DNA of 64,000 nt from Lachnospiraceae bacterium (GCA_022800815.1 JAAWRC010000001.1:184362-248361), one strand, 5' to 3'; numbered from the stretch's first letter, positions 1-9,541 are shown. Numbers and translations: made by a program. Notes: a model not told the origin generated them from the sequence alone.

Positions 1-537
<537 letters not shown>

Positions 538-694
538 GGACAACCTTACCGGGAACTATGGTTACAAAAGATGGAGGCTGCGGAGGCCATGGGCTTTCGG
601 GGCCTCTTTGCCGTTGCCGACGTTCCGGGAGGGGACGGGCTCTTTTGCGGCGGTGAGGAAGCCGACAGCACGTGATACGGGAGGAGGAGAGCGG

Positions 695-2932
695 ATGGAG
701 ACGGTTTCGGGCTATGTGAACAAGATCGTGTTTCGGAATGAGGAGACCGGCTATGCAGTGGTGGAGCTTTTTGGCGGCGGAGAGGAGATGACGGTCGTGG
801 GCTCCCTCTCCATGGTGGAGGAGGGAGAGTACATAACGGCGGAGGGCGTCCGGAAGACCCATCCCATTTACGGAGAGCAGATGGCGGTGGAGTCCTATCA
901 GGTGGAGGCACCGGAGGATGCCCTGTCCATGGAGAGGTACCTGGGTTCCGGGGCCATAAAGGGGATAGGCCCGGCGCTGGCGGCCCGGATCGTGAAGCGG
1001 TTTGGGGACGATGCCTTCCGGGTTCTGGAGGAGGAGCCGGAGAGGCTGGTGCGGGTGAAAGGCATCAGCGAGCGGATGGCCCTGGAGTTCGGGAGCCAGA
1101 TGGCGGAAAAGCGGGAGATGCGCCAAGCGGTGCTGTTTCTTCAAAAATATGGGATCTCTTTAAACCTGGCAGAGAAGATTTTTCGGCAGTACGGGTCCGA
1201 GCTCTACGCCATCATTGAACAGAATCCCTACCGTTTGGCCGATGACATCGCCGGGGTGGGGTTTAAGATCGCTGACGGCATCGCCGTGAAAGCGGGGATT
1301 CGGGCCGATTCCGCCTACCGGATCAAGAGCGGGATCCTTTACACGCTGTTTCAGGCCATTGGGGGAGGCCATACCTACCTGCCCCTTAAGGAGCTCTGGC
1401 GGGAGACGGACCGCCTGTTGGGCGTGGAGCTTCCCTCCATCGAGGAATACGTGATGGACTTGGTCATGGACAAACGGCTGGTGGTGAAGAAGGAGGAGGA
1501 CAGGCCCGTTGTCTATGCGGCGAAGTATTACTATATGGAAATGACGGTGGCAAGACGTCTGTTGGAGCTGGATTTTTCCTGGGAAATCCGGGAGGAGGAG
1601 GCACTGTCACGGATTATGCGGATTGAGGCGGAGGAGGGGCGGAGTTTGGACGGGAAGCAGCGGGAGGCCGTCCGGGTGGCTGCGGAGAGGGGGGTCCTGG
1701 TGATTACCGGCGGACCGGGAACCGGAAAAACCACCACCATCCGGGCGCTCATCCGCTTTTTCGAGCTGGAAGGCCTCAAGGTGGAGCTGGCGGCGCCCAC
1801 GGGGCGGGCGGCCAAACGCATGGCGGAGGCGGCCGGCCACGAGGCCAGGACCCTCCATCGGCTGCTGGAACTTTCCGGCATGCAGGGGGAGGAGCGGGAG
1901 ACCGTGCGGTTTTCCAGAAACAGGGACAACCCGCTGGAAGCCGACGTGATCATTATCGACGAGATGTCCATGGTGGACATTCAATTGATGGATTCCCTCC
2001 TGGACGCAGTGGCGGAAGGGACCAGGCTGATTCTGGTGGGGGACCGGGATCAGCTCCCCAGCGTTGGCCCCGGAAACGTGTTAAAGGACATCATACAGTC
2101 GGAGCAGTTCCATGTGGTCCGGCTTACCAGGATCTTCCGGCAGGCGGAGGCGAGCGACATTATCGTCAACGCTCACAAGATCAACCGGGGAGAGCCGGTG
2201 GAACTGGGGACGGGAAGCCGGGATTTCCTTTTCATCCGGCGACCGGACGCCAATGCGGTCATAAACGCCGCCATCACCCTGATCTGTAAAAAGCTTCCGG
2301 GATACCTGGGAGTCTCCACACAGGACATCCAGGTCATCGCTCCCATGCGGAAGGGGGCCTTGGGCGTGGAGCGGCTCAACCAGATCCTGCAGGAATACTT
2401 GAATCCGCCGGACGGGGGGAAGGAGGAGAAGGAGTGGGGGCAGGGGCTGTTCCGGGAGGGGGACAAGGTCATGCAGATCAAGAACAATTACCAGCTGGAA
2501 TGGGAGATTCCGGGCAGGAACGGAACGGTGCTGGACAGCGGTACGGGGGTGTTCAACGGCGATATCGGCCTGGTAAGGGAGATCAATGCATTTGCGGAGG
2601 AGATGAAGGTGGAATTTGACGAGGGGCGGATGGTCACGTATGGGTTTGACGGGCTCCAGGAGTTGGAGCTGGCCTACGCCATTACCATCCACAAGTCCCA
2701 GGGCAGCGAATATGCGGCGGTGGTGATTCCCCTGCTCTCCGGTCCCCGGATGCTGATGACGAGGAACCTTCTTTACACGGCGGTGACCAGGGCGAGATCC
2801 TGCGTCTGCCTCGTGGGTCTGCCGGAGGTCTTCCTGGAGATGGCCGGGAATGAAACGGAGCAGAGGCGTTATTCCAGCCTGGATAAACGTCTCCGGGAGC
2901 TGCAGGCGCTGTCTGACGAAGAGATCAGGTAA
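695..2932 (+). CDS. recD2: ATP-dependent RecD2-type DNA helicase
   Basis: RecD2 is a 5'-3' superfamily 1B helicase acting in DNA repair and replication-fork maintenance in bacteria without RecBC. The 745 residues match the family length. The order is an N-terminal OB-like domain (METVSGYV...), helix-hairpin-helix repeats around residues 90-200 (GIGPALAARIV), Walker A GGPGTGKT at about 339-346, Walker B IIIDEMSM at about 420, and the C-terminal UvrD_C_2 signature AITIHKSQGSE at about 662 with LLYTAVTRA near 690. I chose the ATG at 695 because GGGAGGAGGAG lies 4-14 bases before it; the frame is open further upstream but without a ribosome site. The stop codon is formed inside the left end of an inverted-repeat element. 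Confidence 0.95.
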   Translation: METVSGYVNKIVFRNEETGYAVVELFGGGEEMTVVGSLSMVEEGEYITAEGVRKTHPIYGEQMAVESYQVEAPEDALSMERYLGSGAIKGIGPALAARIVKRFGDDAFRVLEEEPERLVRVKGISERMALEFGSQMAEKREMRQAVLFLQKYGISLNLAEKIFRQYGSELYAIIEQNPYRLADDIAGVGFKIADGIAVKAGIRADSAYRIKSGILYTLFQAIGGGHTYLPLKELWRETDRLLGVELPSIEEYVMDLVMDKRLVVKKEEDRPVVYAAKYYYMEMTVARRLLELDFSWEIREEEALSRIMRIEAEEGRSLDGKQREAVRVAAERGVLVITGGPGTGKTTTIRALIRFFELEGLKVELAAPTGRAAKRMAEAAGHEARTLHRLLELSGMQGEERETVRFSRNRDNPLEADVIIIDEMSMVDIQLMDSLLDAVAEGTRLILVGDRDQLPSVGPGNVLKDIIQSEQFHVVRLTRIFRQAEASDIIVNAHKINRGEPVELGTGSRDFLFIRRPDANAVINAAITLICKKLPGYLGVSTQDIQVIAPMRKGALGVERLNQILQEYLNPPDGGKEEKEWGQGLFREGDKVMQIKNNYQLEWEIPGRNGTVLDSGTGVFNGDIGLVREINAFAEEMKVEFDEGRMVTYGFDGLQELELAYAITIHKSQGSEYAAVVIPLLSGPRMLMTRNLLYTAVTRARSCVCLVGLPEVFLEMAGNETEQRRYSSLDKRLRELQALSDEEIR

Positions 2933-3140
2933 TTGCGAAACCGCAAAACATGGGAAGGATTCTGACAATTGCATTCAGGAAAGGCCCTCTGCGCCATGGA
3001 GATGAGACCATGGAAAACGGGAGGGGCTCTGCCCGACTGTTTTCTGCGTTTATGGGCTCATTGGAATGTTTGGCACTGCAGGCTTTGGATGGATTAATTG
3101 TCAGAATCCACTCGGCAATTCCACGTTTCGCAATTACCTG
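2926..3140. repeat. Palindromic intergenic element, copy 1
   Basis: The ends are a perfect 16-base inverted repeat (CAGGTAATTGCGAAAC at 2926-2941; its complement at 3125-3140). A second perfect 14-base inverted pair lies inside (GGATTCTGACAATT at 2957-2970; complement at 3096-3109). A shorter relative is at 46627-46747. No open frame of note lies inside. The left end supplies the recD2 stop codon. It resembles a MITE or a REP-like element; the nature is inferred. Confidence 0.75.
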
Positions 3141-3173
3141 TTGAAAAAAATTCTGGAAAGGAGCGGTGAGCGT

Positions 3174-3887
3174 TTGATACTGGACCTGATCTACCCCAGG
3201 CGCTGTCCGGTGTGCGGCGGGGTATTGCCCTTCGGGGAGTCCGGGGCCTGCCCGGACTGCGTGGAGGCCCTCTCCTTTGTGAGACAGCCGACCTGCTTGG
3301 GCTGCGGGAAAGAGCTTTTTCGAGATGGTTCTGGCCGCTTTTCGGAAGAGGAATACTGTCCCGACTGTCTGCGCCGAAGAAGAAGCTTTTCCGGGGGAAT
3401 CGCCCTGCTCAATTACAACGATGCGGCCAGGAAGGTGATGGCAGGGCTGAAATATAAAAATTGCAGGGAACATGCGGATTTTCTGGCGGAGGAAATGGCA
3501 AAGCGCCACGGGAGACAGATTTTAAGGCTCGGGGCGGATGCGCTGGTGCCGGTCCCGGTCCACAGAAAGCGGCGTCGGGAGCGGGGCTATAATCAGGCAG
3601 AGCTTCTGGCAGGGGGCCTGTCCAGACGGTTATCCATACCGGTGAAGAAGCTTTTGGTCCGGGTGGAATATACGGAAGCCCAGAAAAAGCTGGGATACGA
3701 GGCGCGCCAGAGGAACGAGGAGCGGGCATTTCGGGCATTTCATGCCACCGGAATCAGGAGGGTGCTTTTGGTGGACGACATCTACACCACGGGAGCGACG
3801 GCCGAGGCCTGCACGAAAGCGCTGCTTGCGGCGGGGGTGGGGCAGGTCTTTCTCGTAAACATGGCGGTCGGCATCAGCAGGAGATAA
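3174..3887 (+). CDS. comF: ComF-family phosphoribosyltransferase-like protein
   Basis: About 237 residues with the ComF layout: an N-terminal double zinc finger (CPVCGG, CPDC, CLGCGK, CPDCL within the first 65 residues) and a type I phosphoribosyltransferase domain ending in the PRPP-binding loop VLLVDDIYTTGAT at about residues 196-208. ComF proteins take part in DNA uptake in competent bacteria (ComFC in Bacillus); in non-competent Clostridia the role is unclear. The TTG at 3174 is the likely start (AAGGAG about 11 bases upstream, LILDLIYPRRCPVCG at the N-terminus). The frame is open upstream to 3066 but that part lies within the repeat element. The neighbouring recD2 is a frequent companion. 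Confidence 0.85.
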   Translation: MILDLIYPRRCPVCGGVLPFGESGACPDCVEALSFVRQPTCLGCGKELFRDGSGRFSEEEYCPDCLRRRRSFSGGIALLNYNDAARKVMAGLKYKNCREHADFLAEEMAKRHGRQILRLGADALVPVPVHRKRRRERGYNQAELLAGGLSRRLSIPVKKLLVRVEYTEAQKKLGYEARQRNEERAFRAFHATGIRRVLLVDDIYTTGATAEACTKALLAAGVGQVFLVNMAVGISRR

Positions 3888-3981
3888 AAATTCCATAAGA
3901 GAAAATTAATAAGAGAAAAAATCATAGAAGAGACTTCTCTGGCGTAAACTGTTTTTAAAGACGGGCCAAAGGAGTTTTCTT

Positions 3982-4920
3982 ATGAAAAAAGGGTATTTGC
4001 CGGTTCTTTTTGGGACAATCCTCCTCTTTCTGTTTCCTTATATCGTGACGCTGTTCGTGAGCGGGAGCATTTCCGGGGAGCCGGAAAAGATCCGGGAGAG
4101 CGGAAAGCTCATTGTGCGGGAGAGCGCATACGGAACGGAGGAGGTCGACCTGGAGGAATATGCCGTCGGCGTGGCGGCCTCGCAGATTCCGGGTACCTAT
4201 GAGAAGGAGGCCGTGAAGGTCCAGCTCATTCTCGCCAGGACCTATCTCTACAAAGCCGTCGGGGAGGCGGACCGGGTCAGGGAGTCGGAGCTTTCCTGTA
4301 CATACCTGGACCGGGCGGGGAGGGAAAAGGAGTGGGGGAAGGAGGCTGCGGCCATTGAGAAAAAGTTTGAGGCTGCGGCCTCCGAGACGGCCGGAGTGGT
4401 GATCCGGTTTGAGGGAAGCCTTGCGGACGCCATGTTCCACCGGGCCAGTGCGGGAATGACCAGAGACGGAGGGGAAGCTTTTCCCTATCTGAAGAGCGTG
4501 GATGGAAGCGGCGACGTGGACATGGAAGATTATGTGACAATCCGGGAGTATTCGGAGGCGGAGCTTGCGGGGGCCATCGGCGGCATCCGGGGACAGAGCC
4601 TGGGTGCGGAGGAGGCCCTGGGACTGCAGATCGTATCCAGGGACGGCGCCGGTTATGTGACCCGGGTCATGGCGGGGACGGAGGAGTATGCCGGCGAGGA
4701 GCTTGCGGCCGCCCTCTCCCTTCCCTCCCCCGCATTTTCCATTTCCCAGACGGAACAGGGATTAAAATTCGTCGTCAAAGGATCCGGCCATGGCTACGGC
4801 GTGAGCCAGTGGGGGGCCAACAAGCTGGCGCTGGAGGGCAAGGACGCCATAGCCATCTTAAATTATTACTTTCAGAATATTACAGTGGAAAACCTGAACC
4901 AGGGGAGTCCGCAGACGTGA
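3982..4920 (+). CDS. spoIID: Stage II sporulation protein D-like lytic transglycosylase
   Basis: 312 residues with one N-terminal membrane segment (about residues 5-27) and the SpoIID/LytB domain: EVDLEEYAVGVAASQIP near 55-70, LILARTYLY near 85, MFHRASAGMT near 155, and the closing GSGHGYGVSQWGANKLA near 270-285. SpoIID cleaves glycan strands during forespore engulfment, acting from the mother cell with SpoIIM and SpoIIP. The start follows AAAGGAG by 9 bases. It is directly followed by a LytM-like gene, the typical SpoIID-SpoIIQ pairing in Clostridia. This supports a spore-forming host. Confidence 0.9.
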   Translation: MKKGYLPVLFGTILLFLFPYIVTLFVSGSISGEPEKIRESGKLIVRESAYGTEEVDLEEYAVGVAASQIPGTYEKEAVKVQLILARTYLYKAVGEADRVRESELSCTYLDRAGREKEWGKEAAAIEKKFEAAASETAGVVIRFEGSLADAMFHRASAGMTRDGGEAFPYLKSVDGSGDVDMEDYVTIREYSEAELAGAIGGIRGQSLGAEEALGLQIVSRDGAGYVTRVMAGTEEYAGEELAAALSLPSPAFSISQTEQGLKFVVKGSGHGYGVSQWGANKLALEGKDAIAILNYYFQNITVENLNQGSPQT

Positions 4921-4969
4921 CAGGATCCGAAGAAATTTCCTCTATGACCAGAAATGCCCAGTTAATTTT

Positions 4970-4999
4970 TGAATAGGACGCGGTAATCGGGCAAGAATA
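4970..4999 (+). promoter_or_regulatory. Possible forespore (sigma F/G-type) promoter
   Basis: TGAATA at 4970-4975, a 14-base spacer and GGCAAGAATA at 4990-4999. The second element fits the sigma F/G -10 pattern GGnnAnAnTR; the first is one base away from GYATA. It sits just before the SpoIIQ-like gene, where such a promoter is expected, but the start point would fall almost on the ribosome site. Confidence 0.35.
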
Positions 5000-5016
5000 A
5001 TACCGAGGTGATTATC

Positions 5017-5814
5017 GTGAAAAAGAAACAAGGATTGCTGGTCATGCTGCTGGGGTGTCTTGTTACCGTGAGTGCCGTTGCCGGAGTGTTGGTATGGCAG
5101 GGAGCGGGCAAGAAGGATGAAGAGAATCCGAGGTACGCAGAGTCTGAGGGTTCTTCCGAACAACTCTTATGGAATGACGAAGAAACAACAGGTACAAAGG
5201 AAGAGACGACGAAAGCCGTGGCAGAGACAAAAGAGATTGTAAAAGAAGCGAGAGAAACCACGCCTGCGGAGACGGAGGAGCGGGAGCCCGTGACGGAGGC
5301 TCCCACCATGGAGGCGCGCCGGGAGACCGAAGAGACAGAGACCCCTTCGGAGGCCCCGGCGGCGGTATCTCAGGTGCAGACGGTGAATTTTCAGGCGGAG
5401 AACGGCCTCGTCTGGCCGGCCCTCGGGAATGTGATCATGGAATATTCCATGGACAAGACTGTCTATTTTCCCACGCTGGATCTGTATAAGTGCAATCCGG
5501 CGGTGTTAATCCAGGGCGAGGTGGGAATGCCGGTGACTGCGGCGGCGGACGCCATCGTGAAGGTGGTGGGCACCGATGCGGAGATCGGGAATTATGTGAC
5601 CCTGGATCTGGGGAATGGTTATGAACTTACCTATGGACAGCTTGCCGAGCCCCAGGTGAATCCCGGCGACTTTTTGGAAGAGGGAGCTCAGGTGGGAACG
5701 CTGGCCTCCCCCACCAAGTATTACGTGGTGGAGGGCGTCAATCTGTATCTCAAGATGACCAAGGACGGAGCTCCTATTGATCCGTTGGACTTTGTGGATT
5801 ACGCAGAGGATTGA
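5017..5814 (+). CDS. SpoIIQ-like protein with degenerate LytM/M23 domain
   Basis: About 265 residues: a lysine-rich start, a transmembrane helix (about residues 6-24), a long Thr/Glu-rich linker (to about 125) and a LytM/M23 fold. The zinc-binding HxxxD and HxH motifs of M23 endopeptidases are absent: the first site reads YKCNPAV and the second VNLYLKM. It is therefore probably a non-catalytic scaffold, as SpoIIQ is in Bacillus, forming with SpoIIIAH the channel between mother cell and forespore. GTG at 5017 has GAGGTG six bases upstream; GTG at 5008 is also in frame. The context right after spoIID supports the SpoIIQ assignment. Confidence 0.75.
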   Translation: MKKKQGLLVMLLGCLVTVSAVAGVLVWQGAGKKDEENPRYAESEGSSEQLLWNDEETTGTKEETTKAVAETKEIVKEARETTPAETEEREPVTEAPTMEARRETEETETPSEAPAAVSQVQTVNFQAENGLVWPALGNVIMEYSMDKTVYFPTLDLYKCNPAVLIQGEVGMPVTAAADAIVKVVGTDAEIGNYVTLDLGNGYELTYGQLAEPQVNPGDFLEEGAQVGTLASPTKYYVVEGVNLYLKMTKDGAPIDPLDFVDYAED

Positions 5815-5818
5815 AAAG

Positions 5819-5864
5819 AACCGGCATGGTTTGGCATGGATTCGCCAGACCTGCCGGTTTTTTC
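5819..5864 (+). terminator. Rho-independent terminator after the SpoIIQ-like gene
   Basis: AACCGGCA...GGTTTGGC pairs with GCCAGACC...TGCCGGTT, followed by a run of T. It lies five bases after the stop and separates this gene from the convergent pseudogene. Confidence 0.85.
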
Positions 5865-5884
5865 TGTGCACGGAGCGAAAGGGT

Positions 5885-7852
5885 CTACTCTCGTTCATCC
5901 ATTTTCTCGAAAGCCGTATCCCCCAGGGTAATGATCAGAAGTTCGCTGCTGCTTTGGTCGGCTATGGTTGCCAGACGGGCGCAAAGCTCCTCCTCTGTCA
6001 TCTGGAGTAATTCTTCCGTATCCGTTTTTTCCCAGAAATTCCGAACCTCCCGGATCATATTGCCGATTATGCGATTCCGTTCTCCGACGGTACATGTTTT
6101 GCGGTCCGGGATCCTCCAGGAGAATTCGTAGTAAAGCTCACAGACAGCCATGCCTTGATCTTCGCTGTCAAGGTTTTTTACGGGAAGGGTTTCCTGGAAT
6201 ATGGGGGCTCGGTCATACAGTTTGGTGTAATTGGATTGGATATCGGCCGCATTTTCTTTGCCGGAAAAGAATACGGTCTGTTCCAGGAAAGCCTGTTCCT
6301 CCTCCGTGAGGGTGACCGGGTATTCATTTCGGGAGATATCCTCGCTGATTCGCTCCATGCGGCCAAAATTTTCATTGGCCCATTCCAAAAGGGTGCTGTT
6401 AAACAGATACAGGGGTAACTTTTCATAGCCGGTAGTCTTTAAGGCCAGGAGGGACTCGTAATCGGACTTCCCCGGGAAAACTGGTGGCAGTGCTTCTCTC
6501 ATAGCTCCGGAATTCCCAGTCCTCACCGGTAAGATTTTCCACGATGTCGAAATAAAAGACGGCATCGGGATTATCTCCCGATGAAAGGAGAAGAAAGCGC
6601 AGATCGGTGTGTTCCGAGAGACGTCCCAGAAGATCCTGATACTCGGGGGTGTCGGTCTGTGTGAGGAACCGTTCCCGGAACTCGGCAACGCTCATCTGCA
6701 TATAGCCGTCAAACTCCAGGGCCCGCAGCATCCGGGCGTCTTCGTCGGAGAGGGGGGAGGAAGTCCGGCCGGAAGTGGCAAAGACGGCGGTGACGATGAG
6801 GATGACCGCCGCAGCCGTGAGGGATGCGGCCAGGGTGGCCTTTTTTGTCTTCATGATCCCGGTGACCCGCTCCTTTAGCGGATTTTCATTGAAACCGCAG
6901 AAGGGAGACAGGCCGCTTTTTAGCGCCTCCATGGAGATCAGGGTCCTGGCATAGGAGGAGGCGTCGCCGGATATCCGGACCACCTGCTCGTCGCAGGCCA
7001 GTTCCGCATCCCGGCCGAAGAGGAGATACATCAGCCAGACGGCGGGACTGAACCAGTGGACGCACAGGGCCGGGGCAAAAAGCAGCTTGAAGGCCGCATC
7101 AAACCGGCGGACATGCACGTATTCGTGGAGCAGGATGTAGGAAAGCTGCTCTTCGCTGTCCCAGCCGGCCTTTTTGGGCAGCAGGATCACCGGCCGCAGC
7201 ACGCCGTAGGTGAGGGGGAGGCAATTCGGTCGGAATAACGGACAGAAAGTTTCCGTTTCAGGGGATGCTCCTTGAGCCACCGCAGGATGAGCTCGTCCGA
7301 GACCGGCAGGGAGGTGCGAAATTCCCGCAGGGAGCGCTGGTAGGCCAGGAAAAAGCCCAGGGCCATGACTGCCGCTCCGATCCCCCAGATCACCAGGAGG
7401 AAAGCCGGGATCTTTGCGGAGCCATCGATGCCGCCTGTTTCCGGAAAAGAGTCTTGGCTTTTCTCTGTCGAGAGCGGGGATATCTGTCCCTCTGATTCCT
7501 GCAGCACTGCTCTGTCCTTCGGTCATCTGTCGGCGATCAGGGTATCCTTGGCACTGGTATCGGTCAGTACGCCGGCGGCGTCTTCTGCCATATCAGGGCC
7601 TGTGAAAAGAATGCCAGGGAAGGCGGAATCAGGGGTACTGTCTGAGATCATCGCCGGGACCAGGCCGCTTTTTTGAAGCAGGGGATAGATACAGAAAACG
7701 GAGGTGACGGTAACAGGGACCAGGACCAGCAGGCGCAGCAGTGCGATCTTCCACAGCAGGGAAAAGGTCTGCTTGGGCAGCCTGTGGAGAGCCGCCGCAC
7801 GGACGGCCAGAATGAACATCCCTCCGGAAATACTCATTTGGAGCAGAGTCAT
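5885..7852 (-). pseudogene. BlaR1-like M56 membrane metallopeptidase, disrupted
   Basis: Reading from 7852 down, the product is an M56/BlaR1-type sensor: N-terminal membrane helices, then the zinc motif LLHEYVH (about 7125), ELACDEQV (about 6985) and a C-terminal extracellular domain. The frame is broken three times. An in-frame TGA lies at 7525-7523. A frameshift lies in a G-run near 7212-7218, between KLSVRYSDRI and LTYGVLRPVILLP. Another lies near 6466-6475 at FPG in a C-run. In the intact family the sensor detects a cell-wall signal and triggers BlaI cleavage. It starts about 10 bases after the blaI stop, so the two formed an operon. Two breaks at homopolymers could be sequencing errors, but the TGA is not. 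Confidence 0.85.
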
Positions 7853-7862
7853 AGTTCTCACT

Positions 7863-8243
7863 TCACTTTTTATTTTCGGATTTACATTCCAGATCTCCAA
7901 CGATCTGTTTTAACTGCTCGATCTGCCCGGCAGAAAGGTTTTTCCTGCCCAGGAGGGCGGCGAATAGCTTGTCGGCAGAGCCGTCGTAAACCTTGTTGAT
8001 CAGTTCGTTGGTTTCCGCCTCCTGCACCTGCTCCTTCCGAAGCAGCGCATGGCACAGGAAGCCCGGCTCGGAGCGGGCGATGGCCCCTTTCTTGATGCAG
8101 CGCTTGATCACGGTGTAAGTGGTGTTGATGTTCCAGCCGGTTTCCTCGCCAAGTACCTGGGAAATGTGCTTGGCGGTGGAATCTCCCTCCCGCCAGAGCA
8201 CTTCCATGACCTTCAGTTCCGAATCAAACAGTTTTATTTCCAT
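7863..8243 (-). CDS. blaI: BlaI/MecI/CopY-family repressor
   Basis: 126 residues, the normal size of the family, with the winged-helix signature SELKVMEVLWREGDST at the start, then the recognition region NINTTYTVIKRCIKKG near 40-55 and the C-terminal dimerisation helices. Such repressors bind dyad operators in front of their own operon and are inactivated when the partner M56 peptidase cleaves them. Here the partner is a pseudogene, so the repressor may be locked in its repressing state. The ATG at 8243 is preceded by a T-rich leader with two operator-like dyads. Confidence 0.92.
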   Translation of the reverse strand: MEIKLFDSELKVMEVLWREGDSTAKHISQVLGEETGWNINTTYTVIKRCIKKGAIARSEPGFLCHALLRKEQVQEAETNELINKVYDGSADKLFAALLGRKNLSAGQIEQLKQIVGDLECKSENKK

Positions 8244-8257
8244 AAACAGACTCTTCT

Positions 8258-8302
8258 ATACGACTGCAGTAGTATCATATACATATACTATCACAGTAGT
8301 AT
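8258..8302. promoter_or_regulatory. Two BlaI-type operator dyads
   Basis: Two related 18-base imperfect palindromes, ATACGACTGCAGTAGTAT (8258-8275) and ATACTATCACAGTAGTAT (8285-8302), are spaced 27 bases start to start upstream of blaI. The layout is that of autoregulated BlaI-family operons. The function is inferred. Confidence 0.65.
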
Positions 8303-8342
8303 GGAGGAGTCAAGAGAAAATCGTTTGAGTTTTCGTATAAAG

Positions 8343-8935
8343 TCAGCCGATCGGCATATAGGTATTCAGATATTCGGAAATCTTTTCCATATATTCTGCA
8401 TATTTGGCATTATCGTTCTGCAGGCCGTGGCCGGAATGTGCAAAGACAATATATTCGTGGGGAATGTTATACTCCGTCAGAGCGCTGTCCAGCCGTTTGG
8501 AGGCGCTGAAGGCCTGTGCTTTGTCCCAGGAGCCATATGCACACACGCTGGGCACGGAACTTTCATCGATTCACATGGCGGCGGAGATGTCTTTCACCTG
8601 TTCGAGATAAGTGCCGTCCGCAAACATATCCGCCGTGATCTCTTTCCCGGCCATGACGGAGAAGAGCCTGGCGATCCCGCTGTAATCCGTATCCGGATCC
8701 ACGGGATTCGGATGATCGGGGTCGGCTCCCCAGCGGTGAAGCCGCCCGGATGGAGGTAGACCACGAGGCCATAGGTTTCCCTGCCGGTATCGGCGGGAAC
8801 GGAAAGGTCAAACTTAACAAAAGAGGGCTGGTCTATCTTTTGAAAGACATTATTTTGGACCTGTGCGGTTTTGACCCGGAACAGGAAGCGGCCGCCGCTT
8901 ATTCCTCCGCCTATGCTGCCTTCTTTTTATATGGG
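8343..8935 (-). pseudogene. Alpha/beta-hydrolase (lipase/esterase-like) remnant
   Basis: Pieces of an alpha/beta hydrolase can be read on the minus strand: a strand with the oxyanion motif YLHPGGFTAGE near 8750, then after a frameshift and a deletion the lid region (DYSGIARLFSVMAGKEI near 8670), an in-frame TGA near 8572, and the C-terminal part with the acid and His motif EYIVFAHSGHGLQND near 8430. The segment that would hold the nucleophilic Ser (GxSxG) is missing. It cannot encode an active enzyme. The original substrate is unknown. Confidence 0.7.
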
Positions 8936-9293
8936 TGGATCGAGGTTTGGTTTCGGAGGGGGATGAAGGAGACGGCCGCCGAGCTGGCGGGTTGCCTGAA
9001 GAGCGGCATGAATGGCACCGTGTAAAGGGCGCCGTATCCACAGAAAAAGAGTGCATCCGGCCCGGCATGGATCATGCATGGCAGGAAAGCACTCGTTTGG
9101 TAAGATAGTTATTTCAATTCACATGGAACATTGATTCAATGATTTTTCCATGACAAAAATATCATAACACAAAAAGGAGAGAGAGGCAAAGTTAAAAAAA
9201 GTATTTATTTGGATGAAAAGTTCTCTTGAAATTTGTTTCCATATATGGTAGTATAATAATGTTAGATTTATCAGTAAGTTAGTTGAAATGAAT
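8936..9293. other. Intergenic region before the CRISPR locus
   Basis: No gene is supported here. The first half is GC-rich decay from the hydrolase side; from about 9110 the sequence becomes very AT-rich. A TATAAT lies at 9252-9257 with TTGAAA at 9226-9231, but the 20-base gap is too long for a good promoter. Confidence 0.5.
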
Positions 9294-9320
9294 TTGATGC
9301 TGTTTATCGATAACTATAAT
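9294..9320 (+). promoter_or_regulatory. Possible promoter for the small peptide and cas genes
   Basis: TTGATG at 9294-9299 and a perfect TATAAT at 9315-9320 are separated by 15 bases, shorter than optimal. It is the nearest reasonable promoter upstream of the small membrane peptide and cas3. Confidence 0.4.
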
Positions 9321-9344
9321 ACGATTTAGGAAGGAAGTATTTAT

Positions 9345-9443
9345 ATGGAAATTTTCATTTCTTTATTAGTTTCCGTTTTGGGAGGTGTGGCTTGCCACTA
9401 TGTCATCAAATGGTTAGATGATGGTGGCAAAAGTAACAACTAA
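9345..9443 (+). CDS. 32-residue hydrophobic peptide upstream of cas3
   Basis: An ATG with AGGAAGGAAG about 8 bases upstream opens a 32-codon frame (begins MEIFISLLVSVLGG, ends KSNN). About 22 residues form a single membrane helix with a short charged tail (KWLDDGGK). The size, helix and tail resemble small Firmicutes membrane peptides, some of which are type I toxins; I cannot assign it to a named family. It lies 98 bases before cas3 on the same strand and may share its transcript. Strong ribosome site and codon structure argue that it is real. The toxin role is only a possibility. Confidence 0.6.
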   Translation: MEIFISLLVSVLGGVACHYVIKWLDDGGKSNN

Positions 9444-9541
9444 TCTGATGAGGGCTTTGTCGTTATAAGAAGAAAAGAAAAATCTCTAGGGTATACAGAG
9501 ATGGCTTGAGAGTTCGTATTAAACAGTAAAGGGGGAGTTGT

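Noticed and set aside
7187..7526. Treating the pieces of the M56 gene as separate small genes.
   Set aside because: The pieces align end to end with one M56 protein; none has its own ribosome site.
8750..9025. A 91-codon plus-strand frame in the hydrolase remnant region.
   Set aside because: It runs antisense to the readable hydrolase fragments and has no similarity or ribosome site of its own.
9226..9257. TTGAAA and TATAAT as a promoter in front of the small peptide gene.
   Set aside because: The spacer is 20 bases, outside the useful range; the closer TTGATG/TATAAT pair was preferred.
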